Positions 8,111 to 17,002 of a stretch of DNA of 36,612 nucleotides are shown piece by piece; the first letter of the stretch is position 1, and each line of letters begins with the position of its first letter. The stretch lies in the NCBI GenBank assembly GCA_902511005.1, contig CABXDN010000012.1:1-36612 (forward strand), in the 5' to 3' direction. A model generated the notes under the pieces. It had not been told where the DNA came from. It ran no database searches and worked only from the letters and a program-made list of their open reading frames with translations. A program made the position numbers and the translations under genes. Source of the stretch: an uncultured Candidatus Poseidoniales archaeon. Its GTDB lineage: Archaea > Thermoplasmatota > Poseidoniia > Poseidoniales > Thalassarchaeaceae.

Positions 8111-8266
8111 CTAGAAATAAATTACGTATATACCTAACGAAGCCAGTGAGGCAATAACCCATACCATTACGTAAGTATTCTGTGAAAGTGACGATTCAAC
8201 GATTTGATCTTGCTCTTTGTCATCCATACCTATCATGCCTTCGAGAAGTAATAAGACTGTAAACAT
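8111..8266 (-). CDS. Putative small single-helix membrane protein
   Basis: This short frame of up to 51 residues fills the gap between the kinase-like membrane protein and asparagine synthase. From ATG 8266 it has a short hydrophobic start (MFTVLLLLEG), a polar middle (MDDKEQDQIVESS) and a C-terminal hydrophobic helix of about 18 residues (VMVWVIASLASLGIYVIYF). Internal ATGs at 8236 and 8227 would leave a polar N-terminus plus one tail anchor, a common design for small archaeal membrane proteins. It starts 14 bases after the upstream stop on the same strand. No family is recognised. It could be non-coding, but the clean polar-then-hydrophobic pattern and gap filling favour a real gene. Confidence 0.42.
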   Translation of the reverse strand: MFTVLLLLEGMIGMDDKEQDQIVESSLSQNTYVMVWVIASLASLGIYVIYF

Positions 8267-8280
8267 GACGCCATGAGATT

Positions 8281-8928
8281 TCAGAAAAATGATTCTAAAA
8301 TAAGTAGGACAATTAATGGGAGTAATACCATAGTGGCATTATCATCTATCCATTTAACACTTGGTAATTCACCTAATACGGTTAGTGGTGCTAAAATTAA
8401 TGAGGCTAAGAAAGGTGTACCCAAGAAGTATGAACTGCCAAACCAGATGGTATATGATGCTGCTAAACCCCCCAATACAGCCATTTTAAGGCCTCTTTTA
8501 GAACGCTTTATTTCACCCATGATAGGGTCTACAAATGTCAACCCCCATATCAAAGGAGCCGCATAGAGACCTGATTTCATTCCTTCTGAACTATCTGAAC
8601 CAGGAGATAATAATAATGCTAAGCATACTGCAAAAGCACCCCAAGCTAAAGCAGATATTTGTTTCGCTTCATATTCTCTCTGACCAATAATTATTATTCC
8701 AAAATATAACCTTGTCATTTCAAGGAGAACTAAAGTCAAACATGCATAGGTTACAAATTCATTCGGAGTCAGGGAAAAAAAATTAGAAATATCATCTCCT
8801 TTCGTGAAATACAATATAGGAATTATCGCCATAAAGACATGAGTGAATCTTCTGAAAAAATGCCCGCCGATTCCACCTACAGAGTGCTTGGCATGATCGA
8901 TATCTATTGGAATTTGATTTTCAGTCAT
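8281..8928 (-). CDS. CTP-dependent polyprenol/phytol/diacylglycerol kinase-like membrane protein
   Basis: This protein has about seven hydrophobic segments. Two features match the dolichol kinase/phytol kinase/Dgk1 family (COG0170-like). One is an N-terminal FFRRFTHV element before the first helix, corresponding to the family's R-K/R-x-x-H motif. The other is a C-terminal GELPSVKWIDDNAT followed by PLIVLLIL, corresponding to the family's E..DDN-T-P-L motif. Members phosphorylate isoprenoid alcohols or diacylglycerol with CTP; here a role in archaeal isoprenoid lipid or dolichol recycling is inferred. ATG 8928 is preferred: GGAG lies eight bases upstream, whereas the longer frame begins with TTG at 8958 and overlaps the previous stop. 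A phosphatidate cytidylyltransferase-like activity is the main alternative. The gene is 26 bases after MeaB on the same strand. Confidence 0.62.
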   Translation of the reverse strand: MTENQIPIDIDHAKHSVGGIGGHFFRRFTHVFMAIIPILYFTKGDDISNFFSLTPNEFVTYACLTLVLLEMTRLYFGIIIIGQREYEAKQISALAWGAFAVCLALLLSPGSDSSEGMKSGLYAAPLIWGLTFVDPIMGEIKRSKRGLKMAVLGGLAASYTIWFGSSYFLGTPFLASLILAPLTVLGELPSVKWIDDNATMVLLPLIVLLILESFF

Positions 8929-8954
8929 TGATTTATCTCCATTTGAATTAATCC

Positions 8955-9818
8955 TCAAAGTCTTCCCAACGCTTCATCGAGGTTTATCTTTCCTGACTCT
9001 AGGTCTAATAATATTTCATTGAAAGAAGGATTGGAAAGTAGTAAATAATCCCAAGCTGAAAGTAGTCTTTCTTTCATTCTAAGGGAATTTCGCTCATTAT
9101 TGATTTTTAATCTCTCTATCTCATTAATTAAATCAGAAATTCCTTCATTATTCAATGCTGAAGTAAGGAGAACCATCTTATTGCTATCTTTTTCGGAATA
9201 ACTAAACGAGTTTTTTATTGAATTAGAAGCATTTAAGGCATTAGGTAAATCAGATTTATTAATCACAATTAAATCTGCTAATTCCATTATTCCTGCTTTT
9301 TCCGCTTGAATAATATCTCCACGATCAGGGCCATCTACTAACATCACTCGGTCGGCAAATGCCACAATACGAATCTCTGATTGCCCACTACCTACTGTTT
9401 CAATGATAATTCTTGACCACCCACACAAACTAAGTAAATTAATCATGGAATCTAAAAATGGAATCAAACCACCTGGGTGATTCCTAGTTGCTAAACTACG
9501 TACAAATACAGATTTGCTAGAGTCTGCAGAAGACATTCTCATACGATCGGCAAGTAATGCCCCCCCACTTTTCGGAGAGGAGGGATCTACCGCTAATACT
9601 GCAACTTTTTCGCCTCTACTTACCCACTCATCTATCATTGTACCAATTAGAGTAGATTTACCTACGCCAGGCGGACCAGTAACTCCTAGTACCCAAGGTT
9701 TTGAAGTTTTAAGAGGAATTCTAGCGCCGGACTCTATAGATGACAATAGCCTAGCTAATTCTCTTCTATTGCCATTTATAGCGAGGTCAATACTTTCCTG
9801 AATCAATCCCATCTCCAC
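8955..9818 (-). CDS. meaB: MeaB/ArgK-family GTPase, chaperone of methylmalonyl-CoA mutase
   Basis: This P-loop GTPase protects and reactivates B12-dependent methylmalonyl-CoA mutase. Motifs in order are the Walker A GPPGVGKST at residues 48-56, VDPSSP, the family signature ETVGSGQSE (usually ETVGVGQSE), VDGPDRGD, and NKSD as the G4 guanine-specificity motif. The length of 287 residues is slightly short for the family; the C-terminal dimerisation arm is reduced. A GTG at 9818 overlaps the end of the mutase small-subunit gene by 16 bases. An ATG at 9812 (MGLIQES) is an alternative start. The overlap with the B12-binding subunit gene makes the mutase assignment firm, rather than the older 'LAO/AO transport' label. 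Confidence 0.9.
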   Translation of the reverse strand: MEMGLIQESIDLAINGNRRELARLLSSIESGARIPLKTSKPWVLGVTGPPGVGKSTLIGTMIDEWVSRGEKVAVLAVDPSSPKSGGALLADRMRMSSADSSKSVFVRSLATRNHPGGLIPFLDSMINLLSLCGWSRIIIETVGSGQSEIRIVAFADRVMLVDGPDRGDIIQAEKAGIMELADLIVINKSDLPNALNASNSIKNSFSYSEKDSNKMVLLTSALNNEGISDLINEIERLKINNERNSLRMKERLLSAWDYLLLSNPSFNEILLDLESGKINLDEALGRL

Positions 9819-10246
9819 CTGGAATCTTCCCCCACACCTACCTCTAGATTATTTTTTTTACGCTCAGATATAGTTTCTAGAAATTCGATTATTGAAGTAG
9901 TAGATGTCCCAGGACCAAAAATAGCCCTCACACCTAAAGAATATAGAAATTCTCTATCTGATTCCGGAATAATTCCTCCAGCGAATACTACAATGTCGCT
10001 CATCTCATTAGATATCAATTCTTGACATACTTTGGGTATCAGTACATTATGTGCACCAGATAAGGTAGATAGTCCAACTGCAACTGCGTCTTCATCCATA
10101 ACTACACGTACTATCTCTGAAGGCTTTCTCCTCAGACCTGTATAAATTACTTCATGTCCCGCATCTCGTAGTGCACGAGCAATAACCTTGGCGCCACGAT
10201 CATGCCCGTCAAGACCCGGCTTCGCAATGACAATGCGCATACCCAT
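9803..10246 (-). CDS. mcmA2: Methylmalonyl-CoA mutase, B12-binding small subunit
   Basis: This stand-alone cobalamin-binding domain of 147 residues converts methylmalonyl-CoA to succinyl-CoA together with a separate catalytic TIM-barrel subunit. The B12 motif is present as [12 protein letters not shown], with DGHDRG as the DxHxxG 'base-off/His-on' motif that supplies the cobalt-ligating histidine. It is followed by GLSTLSGAH and [10 protein letters not shown], both typical of the fold, and [10 protein letters not shown] near the end. The large subunit is not in this window, as is common for archaeal two-subunit mutases. MRIVIAKPG at 10240 is an alternative start. It is transcribed with MeaB and divergently from the carboxylase genes, which supply its substrate precursor. 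Other B12 mutases share the domain, but the MeaB and Pcc neighbours support this call. Confidence 0.9.
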   Translation of the reverse strand: MGMRIVIAKPGLDGHDRGAKVIARALRDAGHEVIYTGLRRKPSEIVRVVMDEDAVAVGLSTLSGAHNVLIPKVCQELISNEMSDIVVFAGGIIPESDREFLYSLGVRAIFGPGTSTTSIIEFLETISERKKNNLEVGVGEDSRWRWD

Positions 10247-10357
10247 ACAAACTTGTCCGAGCGGTCAAACGATTTCAAACAACCGATTTACTGTACTTTG
10301 GGAGTTCTCCCATGGGTAATGCTAATTGGGTGGCTTTCACCAATCTCGTATTATCAC

Positions 10358-11911
10358 ATGTCAGGCGTAAAGGAACGTATCGACGAACTCCGTCGAAGAA
10401 AAGCCCAATCTGAAGCAGGAGGGGGGCAAAATAGGATTGCTGCCCAACATTCGAAGGGGAAATTAACTGCTAGAGAAAGAATAGAACAATTACTAGATGA
10501 AAACTCATTTATGGAGGTAGATTCACTTGTAGAACATAGGTGCAGAGATTTCGAAATGGATAAGAATATCATACCTGGTGATGGAGTTGTATGTGGACAT
10601 GGGACAATAAATGGTAGAACTGTTTATTGCTTTGCACAAGATTTCACTGTTTATGGAGGTTCATTAGGAGAAATGCATGGTTTAAAGATATGTAAAATAT
10701 TAGATATGGCTCTAAAGACTGGAGCACCAGTAATTGGATTGAACGATAGTGGAGGCGCTAGAATCCAAGAGGGAGTAGCAAGTTTAGGTTCCTATGCAGA
10801 GATATTCTTTAGAAATGTCAGAGCGAGTGGAGTAATCCCCCAGATCTCAGTAATCATGGGTCCATGTGCAGGAGGTGCAGTTTACTCTCCAGCAATTACC
10901 GACTTCGTAATTATGGTGGATAAAACATCCCATATGTTCATCACAGGGCCAGAAGTGATTAAAACAGTAACAAACGAAGAAGTATCATTTGAAGACTTAG
11001 GAGGAGCCTCTACGCATGCTACCAAATCTGGAGTGACGCATTTCACAGCTGAAAATGATGATGATGCGCTAGAAGTCGTGAGAGATTTAATTCAATTATT
11101 ACCCTCGAATAATCTTGAAAAACCTCCAGTAGTGGCTACTAATGATCCCCTTTCTAGAATATGTGAAGAGTTAGACGATCTAGTTCCAGAAATCCCAACA
11201 CAACCTTACGATATGCTAAATGTAATAGAATCAATAGTAGATGATGGTGCATTTTTAGAGGTACAGGCAGACTTTGCACCAAATATCATCATTGGCTACT
11301 CAAGATTAGGCGGTCACACTATAGGATTAGTTGCTAATCAGCCTAAAGTATTGGCAGGCTGCTTAGATATTGATGCTTCTGTAAAGGCAGCAAGATTTGT
11401 AAGATTCTGTGATGCTTTTAATATACCAATTGTAACTCTAGTTGACGTACCTGGTTTTCTACCTGGAGCTAATCAAGAGTGGGGAGGTATAATACGACAT
11501 GGAGCAAAATTACTATATGCATATGCTGAAGCAACAGTGCCAAAAATTACTGTTATTACAAGAAAGGCATATGGTGGTGCATATGACGTAATGTCATCGA
11601 AGCACATTAGAGGAGATTACAACATAGCTTGGCCAAGTGCTCAACTCGCTGTAATGGGAGCAGATGGAGCTGTACAAATCATCCATAAAAGGAGAATTAA
11701 TAGTGCAGGGAATCCTGAACAAGAAAGAGAGAGACTCGTAGAAGATTATAATGAGACATTCGCTAATCCATATCAAGCTGCGGCTTTAGGTTATCTAGAT
11801 GATGTAATTAAACCAAGAGAAACTAGAAAAGTGCTTACAAAAGCACTTGGAGCACTTTTAGATAAGGAAGAAAGTAGACCAGCAAGAAAACATGGAAATA
11901 TTCCATTGTGA
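10358..11911 (+). CDS. pccB: Propionyl-CoA carboxylase carboxyltransferase subunit
   Basis: This biotin-dependent carboxyltransferase (crotonase fold, two halves) moves CO2 from carboxybiotin to propionyl-CoA, and possibly acetyl-CoA, giving methylmalonyl-CoA. It is 517 residues from ATG 10358, the usual PccB length. Family motifs include GKLTARERI near the N-terminus, [11 protein letters not shown], a [14 protein letters not shown] stretch with the acyl-CoA oxyanion glycines, [13 protein letters not shown], and in the second half DVPGFLPG followed by [12 protein letters not shown] longer frame reaches back to 10202 but would overlap the divergent mutase gene and lacks family sequence, so it is rejected. 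A small protein and the biotin carrier follow at spacings of 9 and 4 bases. Substrate preference is inferred from the mutase genes next door. Confidence 0.93.
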   Translation: MSGVKERIDELRRRKAQSEAGGGQNRIAAQHSKGKLTARERIEQLLDENSFMEVDSLVEHRCRDFEMDKNIIPGDGVVCGHGTINGRTVYCFAQDFTVYGGSLGEMHGLKICKILDMALKTGAPVIGLNDSGGARIQEGVASLGSYAEIFFRNVRASGVIPQISVIMGPCAGGAVYSPAITDFVIMVDKTSHMFITGPEVIKTVTNEEVSFEDLGGASTHATKSGVTHFTAENDDDALEVVRDLIQLLPSNNLEKPPVVATNDPLSRICEELDDLVPEIPTQPYDMLNVIESIVDDGAFLEVQADFAPNIIIGYSRLGGHTIGLVANQPKVLAGCLDIDASVKAARFVRFCDAFNIPIVTLVDVPGFLPGANQEWGGIIRHGAKLLYAYAEATVPKITVITRKAYGGAYDVMSSKHIRGDYNIAWPSAQLAVMGADGAVQIIHKRRINSAGNPEQERERLVEDYNETFANPYQAAALGYLDDVIKPRETRKVLTKALGALLDKEESRPARKHGNIPL

Positions 11912-11920
11912 GGGTTGTTA

Positions 11921-12121
11921 ATGATAAAAAAGAAGGAAAGAGAAGATTTTCTTAGAAGAGTCGCAATTGCAGCGGTAATTCTACACTCCTCAGAAGGAGA
12001 ATTTCTAACACCATCGCCATATAGAGCGAAAGGAAAAGAATGGTCAATAGACCATAGAAGGACATTAATAGGCAGAAGAAACTTGTTTAGATCTAAGTCG
12101 AAAAGAAGTACATCGAGGTGA
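11921..12121 (+). CDS. Small basic protein, possible third (PccX/OadG-like) carboxylase subunit
   Basis: This 66-residue basic protein lies between carboxyltransferase and biotin carrier genes with tight spacing (9 bases before, 4 after). Its N-terminus is charged, then RRVAIAAVILHSSEGEF forms a short hydrophobic/amphipathic helix, and the C-terminal half is Arg/Lys rich (HRRTLIGRRNLFRSKSKRS). ATG 11921 with GAGGGT upstream is preferred to TTG 11915. A small extra subunit at this position is known for the haloarchaeal propionyl-CoA carboxylase (PccX) and for decarboxylase OadG/delta chains, so a structural role in carboxylase assembly is inferred. I do not recognise clear sequence homology to either. 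Confidence 0.6.
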   Translation: MIKKKEREDFLRRVAIAAVILHSSEGEFLTPSPYRAKGKEWSIDHRRTLIGRRNLFRSKSKRSTSR

Positions 12122-12125
12122 TATT

Positions 12126-12536
12126 ATGTCGGAAAAAAGAAAGGTCACAGTAGATGGACAAGAATTCGAAGTAACACTTGAAAAAAATGGAGAGGTTTGG
12201 GATGTTGAAATCGAGGGTATTAATTTCTCGATTAAGATAGATGAAGATAATACAGTAAATTCATCTAAAAAGAGGAAAAGAGGAGGTAGTAAAAGAAAAC
12301 TCTCAGGGAAAATATCTTCATCGATACCAGGTAAAATTGTCTCATTAAATGTCAAATTGGGAGATATAGTTAAGCAAGGTCAAGTTGTAATGATATTGGA
12401 GGCTATGAAAATGCAAAATGAAATCCAAGCACCATTATCGGGAGAAATTATTGAAGTAAATTGTCAATCCGGAGAAAGTATTGAAGCTAATATGCCATTG
12501 ATAGTAATAGAACCAGAAAATATTGGCAAAAATTAG
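12126..12536 (+). CDS. Biotin carboxyl carrier protein of acyl-CoA carboxylase
   Basis: This 136-residue carrier has a C-terminal biotinyl domain with the EAMKM motif; Lys95 is the biotinylation site. The N-terminal part (residues 5-40, VTVDGQEFEV...) is a small beta domain like those of archaeal and PccA-type carriers. It is joined by a Ser/Lys/Arg-rich linker (about residues 44-62) to the SIPGKIVSLNVKLGD start of the biotinyl fold. GAGGTGATATT precedes the ATG. It would shuttle carboxybiotin between a biotin carboxylase, not encoded in this window, and the carboxyltransferase two genes upstream. The carrier being a separate gene, rather than fused to biotin carboxylase, is common in archaea. 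Confidence 0.9.
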   Translation: MSEKRKVTVDGQEFEVTLEKNGEVWDVEIEGINFSIKIDEDNTVNSSKKRKRGGSKRKLSGKISSSIPGKIVSLNVKLGDIVKQGQVVMILEAMKMQNEIQAPLSGEIIEVNCQSGESIEANMPLIVIEPENIGKN

Positions 12537-12571
12537 AGAAGTTCAATTAAGGTATAGTCAGGCGGAAGAGT

Positions 12572-12802
12572 ATGAATAGTTGCGATTATGGTGAATGTAC
12601 AGAGATTGGTAACAACATCAGTCGTTTATCGCCAGAAGGATTTTTAGTTTCAACAGGGAATAAAGCTTATTCTTTCAGAGAGGCATATAAAAGATTTCAT
12701 TATTGTGAATTACATCATGATTTATTGATGAAAAATGTATGGAATCGAGTGAGAAAAACTGACAACAAAGGAGACGATCACGTTGCTCCTACTGCAATAT
12801 AA
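12572..12802 (+). CDS. Small Cys/His protein, possible zinc-binding
   Basis: This 76-residue protein is of unrecognised family. Cysteines at 4 and 9 near the N-terminus and a YCELHH segment (C45, H48, H49) could form one zinc site of the CX4C...CX2H type. The middle is a polar beta/alpha sequence and the tail is acidic and flexible. A purine-rich GGCGGAAGAG lies just before the ATG. It follows the carboxylase genes by 35 bases and ends directly against the convergent aIF6 gene. A small nucleic-acid-binding or regulatory protein is possible but not shown. Confidence 0.6.
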   Translation: MNSCDYGECTEIGNNISRLSPEGFLVSTGNKAYSFREAYKRFHYCELHHDLLMKNVWNRVRKTDNKGDDHVAPTAI

Positions 12803-13465
12803 TCAAATAAGACCTAAGGCATCTTCAATTCTATTTAATTCAGGACCGGTCGAACCCGAACCTACTAGTGCATTAGTTTCTGAAGTGACACAACCAGCAC
12901 CCACATAAGGAGATCCGAAACATACAGTGCCAACCATTACTGGTGCATCCATAGTTTTCTCAATTTCACTAACCTCGTAACTTGTGATATCAGGGTGCGC
13001 TAAAATCCCCTTATTATTGGCTACAAGTAGTGAACCAACTGTATCTTGACCAGCCACCCTAACTCTAGAGGTTTTTACACCGAGTATCTCTCCAATCAAT
13101 TCAACCCCAGGGTTAGGAATTGATTTGCTGACTACGGCTCCGTAATCATTACATTCAAGTAAATTACCTGCAGCATTTACCCCACTTTCTAAAATTACAA
13201 CATCCCCATAACTAGACAGAGTATCAAGATCTTCTTCGGTAGCAATATCTGCTACTGCTATTCCTTTACTGTTTCCGCATATGAGACTACCAATTAAAGC
13301 AGAACCACCAATTAATAATGGATTCATTTCAATATCGAAAACTTGAGCTATTTCTTCAATTACTGGCTTATCAAGAGATGCGGGGTAAAACAAATTATTC
13401 CCTACTACGCTTAGATATACACCTACTTGAGAATGGCCCAGTATATCTCCTGTTGATATTGTCAT
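12803..13465 (-). CDS. eif6: Translation initiation factor aIF6
   Basis: aIF6 binds the large ribosomal subunit and prevents its premature joining to the small subunit. The 220-residue protein shows the five-fold pseudo-repeat of the family, seen as recurring pieces such as PLLIGGSALIGSLICGNSKGI, GDVVILESGVNAAGNLLECNDYG, VAGQDTVGSLLVANNKGILAHP and VCFGSPYVGAGCV. The ATG has a strong Shine-Dalgarno, GGAGGT, seven bases upstream. The gene lies just downstream of the 5S rRNA on the same strand, so a ribosome-biogenesis factor directly follows the 23S-5S unit and may share readthrough transcription. Its end abuts the convergent small Cys/His protein gene. Confidence 0.95.
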   Translation of the reverse strand: MTISTGDILGHSQVGVYLSVVGNNLFYPASLDKPVIEEIAQVFDIEMNPLLIGGSALIGSLICGNSKGIAVADIATEEDLDTLSSYGDVVILESGVNAAGNLLECNDYGAVVSKSIPNPGVELIGEILGVKTSRVRVAGQDTVGSLLVANNKGILAHPDITSYEVSEIEKTMDAPVMVGTVCFGSPYVGAGCVTSETNALVGSGSTGPELNRIEDALGLI

Positions 13466-13535
13466 ACTATTACCTCCACATTTTTATGGCTACGCCCATG
13501 ATTGTTATAATTTGTGCGGGGAGGAAAGAGAGTGT

Positions 13536-13657
13536 GGCACAACGACAAACGTTCCCGTGGGCTTTCGCACCACAGTACAAGAAGTGACGCAGAAGGGCTT
13601 GACTTCCGGGTTCGAGATGGGACCGGGTAGTACCCCTTCGCTATGGCCGTGCACAAC
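13536..13657 (-). rRNA. rrf: 5S ribosomal RNA
   Basis: On the minus strand the sequence begins near GTGCACGGCCATAGC and contains the archaeal 5S core CCCGGTCCCATCTCGAACCCGG, ending near GTTGTGCCACAC, about 122 bases. The ends pair (UGUG with CACA), and flanking AAAGAGAG/CTCTCTTT extends this helix as a precursor processing stem. It lies about 100 bases downstream of the 23S gene on the same strand. Exact ends are estimated to within a few bases. Confidence 0.9.
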
Positions 13658-13693
13658 TCTCTTTCGAATTTGATGAATTGATATGACTGTTGG

Positions 13694-13718
13694 ACAGAGG
13701 CCCACAATAGAGCCCTGT
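13694..13718 (-). other. Hairpin in the 23S-5S spacer
   Basis: Between the 23S and 5S genes the transcript can fold into a stem of about nine pairs with one bulged base (ACAGGGCTC against GGGCCTCTGT, minus strand) around a six-base loop. It is a likely processing signal; a terminator is less likely because 5S follows on the same strand. Confidence 0.4.
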
Positions 13719-13745
13719 ATTAATTTAATTTTAAAAAATTGGTGT

Positions 13746-13764
13746 GTAGAAATTGATGAATGCT
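13746..13764 (-). other. 3' arm of the pre-23S processing stem
   Basis: This stretch, GTAGAAATTGATGAATGCT on the plus strand, is nearly the reverse complement of 16634-16653 (AGCATTTTATTAATTTCTAC). The two arms flank the 23S gene exactly, with nine plus five continuous pairs separated by a small mismatch. Archaeal 23S precursors are cut from such flanking stems, usually at a bulge-helix-bulge. Confidence 0.65.
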
Positions 13765-16633
<2,869 letters not shown>

Positions 16634-16653
16634 AGCATTTTATTAATTTCTAC
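16634..16653 (-). other. 5' arm of the pre-23S processing stem
   Basis: This is the complement of the arm at 13746-13764, so the entire 23S gene is enclosed by one long helix. On the minus strand it reads GTAGAAATTAATAAAATGCT and runs directly into the 23S 5' end. Confidence 0.65.
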
Positions 16654-16685
16654 ATTCCCACTTTCTATTTATTATCTTAACACAG

Positions 16686-16860
16686 GGACTCATTGTGAGT
16701 CCTCTGGTGTCCAGGCATATCAATTCTGGTATCTCAGACCACTCCGTCTCCCCGCAGGGCGAAGCAGTCTCAACCACTAACCTTGATACATGGCAGTACC
16801 AAAGCGCACTATAAGCAGCCGTCCGACCTACCTTTGGTATATGAAGTAAAGGGTTGCGAC
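16686..16860 (-). ncRNA. Structured RNA upstream of 23S (leader or separate ncRNA), unassigned
   Basis: The stretch has no ORF but several strong helices. An 8-pair stem joins 16797-16804 and 16832-16839. An 11-pair stem with G-U pairs joins 16736-16746 and 16760-16770, capped by CCC/GGG. It is enclosed by a 6-pair stem joining 16718-16723 and 16783-16788, with a GGT/ACC continuation across an AGAA bulge. Two small hairpins lie at 16704-16714 and 16686-16702 (GGACTCA/TGAGTCC). None of the motifs I know for 16S, tRNA, SRP RNA (AGCAG helix 8) or RNase P RNA was found. It may be the leader of the 23S precursor or an independent RNA. The strand is inferred from the 23S gene. Confidence 0.38.
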
Positions 16861-16887
16861 TCCCGCATGAAAGTGGCTGAGTATAAC

Positions 16888-16895
16888 GAATATAC
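16888..16895 (-). promoter_or_regulatory. Candidate TATA box of the 23S-5S transcription unit
   Basis: The minus-strand sequence GTATATTC lies about 25 bases ahead of the structured leader segment and downstream of the U tract that could end the permease transcript. AT-rich sequence around 16900-16920 offers other candidates, so the exact box is uncertain. Confidence 0.28.
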
Positions 16896-16907
16896 AGTTC
16901 TTAGTTA

Positions 16908-16929
16908 ATTATTTTTTCGAGAAAATAAT
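16908..16929. repeat. Perfect 8-base inverted repeat with 6-base spacer
   Basis: ATTATTTT and AAAATAAT flank TTCGAG. The repeat lies between the permease U tract and the rRNA promoter region. It could be part of a terminator, a regulator site or chance AT-rich symmetry. Confidence 0.4.
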
Positions 16930-16935
16930 GGACCC

Positions 16936-16942
16936 AAAAAAA
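16936..16942 (-). terminator. U-tract terminator of the permease gene (candidate)
   Basis: Seven consecutive T on the minus strand lie 61 bases after the permease stop codon. Archaeal RNA polymerase often terminates at such U runs, and the position separates the permease transcript from the rRNA promoter region. Confidence 0.35.
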
Positions 16943-17002
16943 CCTATTTCGAATAAAAAATATCTAAGTTATATGTATGATAAACTCTGTTAAAGAATCG
17001 AA

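Larger units (their letters stand above)
16654..17002. other. Gene-free region between permease and 23S
   Basis: There is no credible ORF here. From high to low coordinates, the direction of the minus strand, it holds a short AT-rich tail after the permease stop, a seven-base U tract (16936-16942), an 8-base inverted repeat (16908-16929), TATA-like sequence near 16888-16895, the structured RNA segment (16686-16860), and about 30 AT-rich bases before the 23S processing stem. Confidence 0.6.

Noticed and set aside
10202-10357. Longer N-terminus for the carboxyltransferase
   Set aside because: It would overlap the divergent mutase small-subunit gene and adds sequence with no similarity to PccB N-termini.
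13462-13707. Minus-strand ORFs over the 5S region
   Set aside because: The sequence is a clear 5S rRNA with paired ends; the frames are incidental.
16686-16860. Signal recognition particle RNA, RNase P RNA, tRNA or 16S fragment
   Set aside because: The SRP helix 8 AGCAG element, the RNase P conserved regions and a tRNA T-arm of normal length were not found. A GGGTTGCGACTCCC stretch on the plus strand has an eight-base loop and no acceptor stem.
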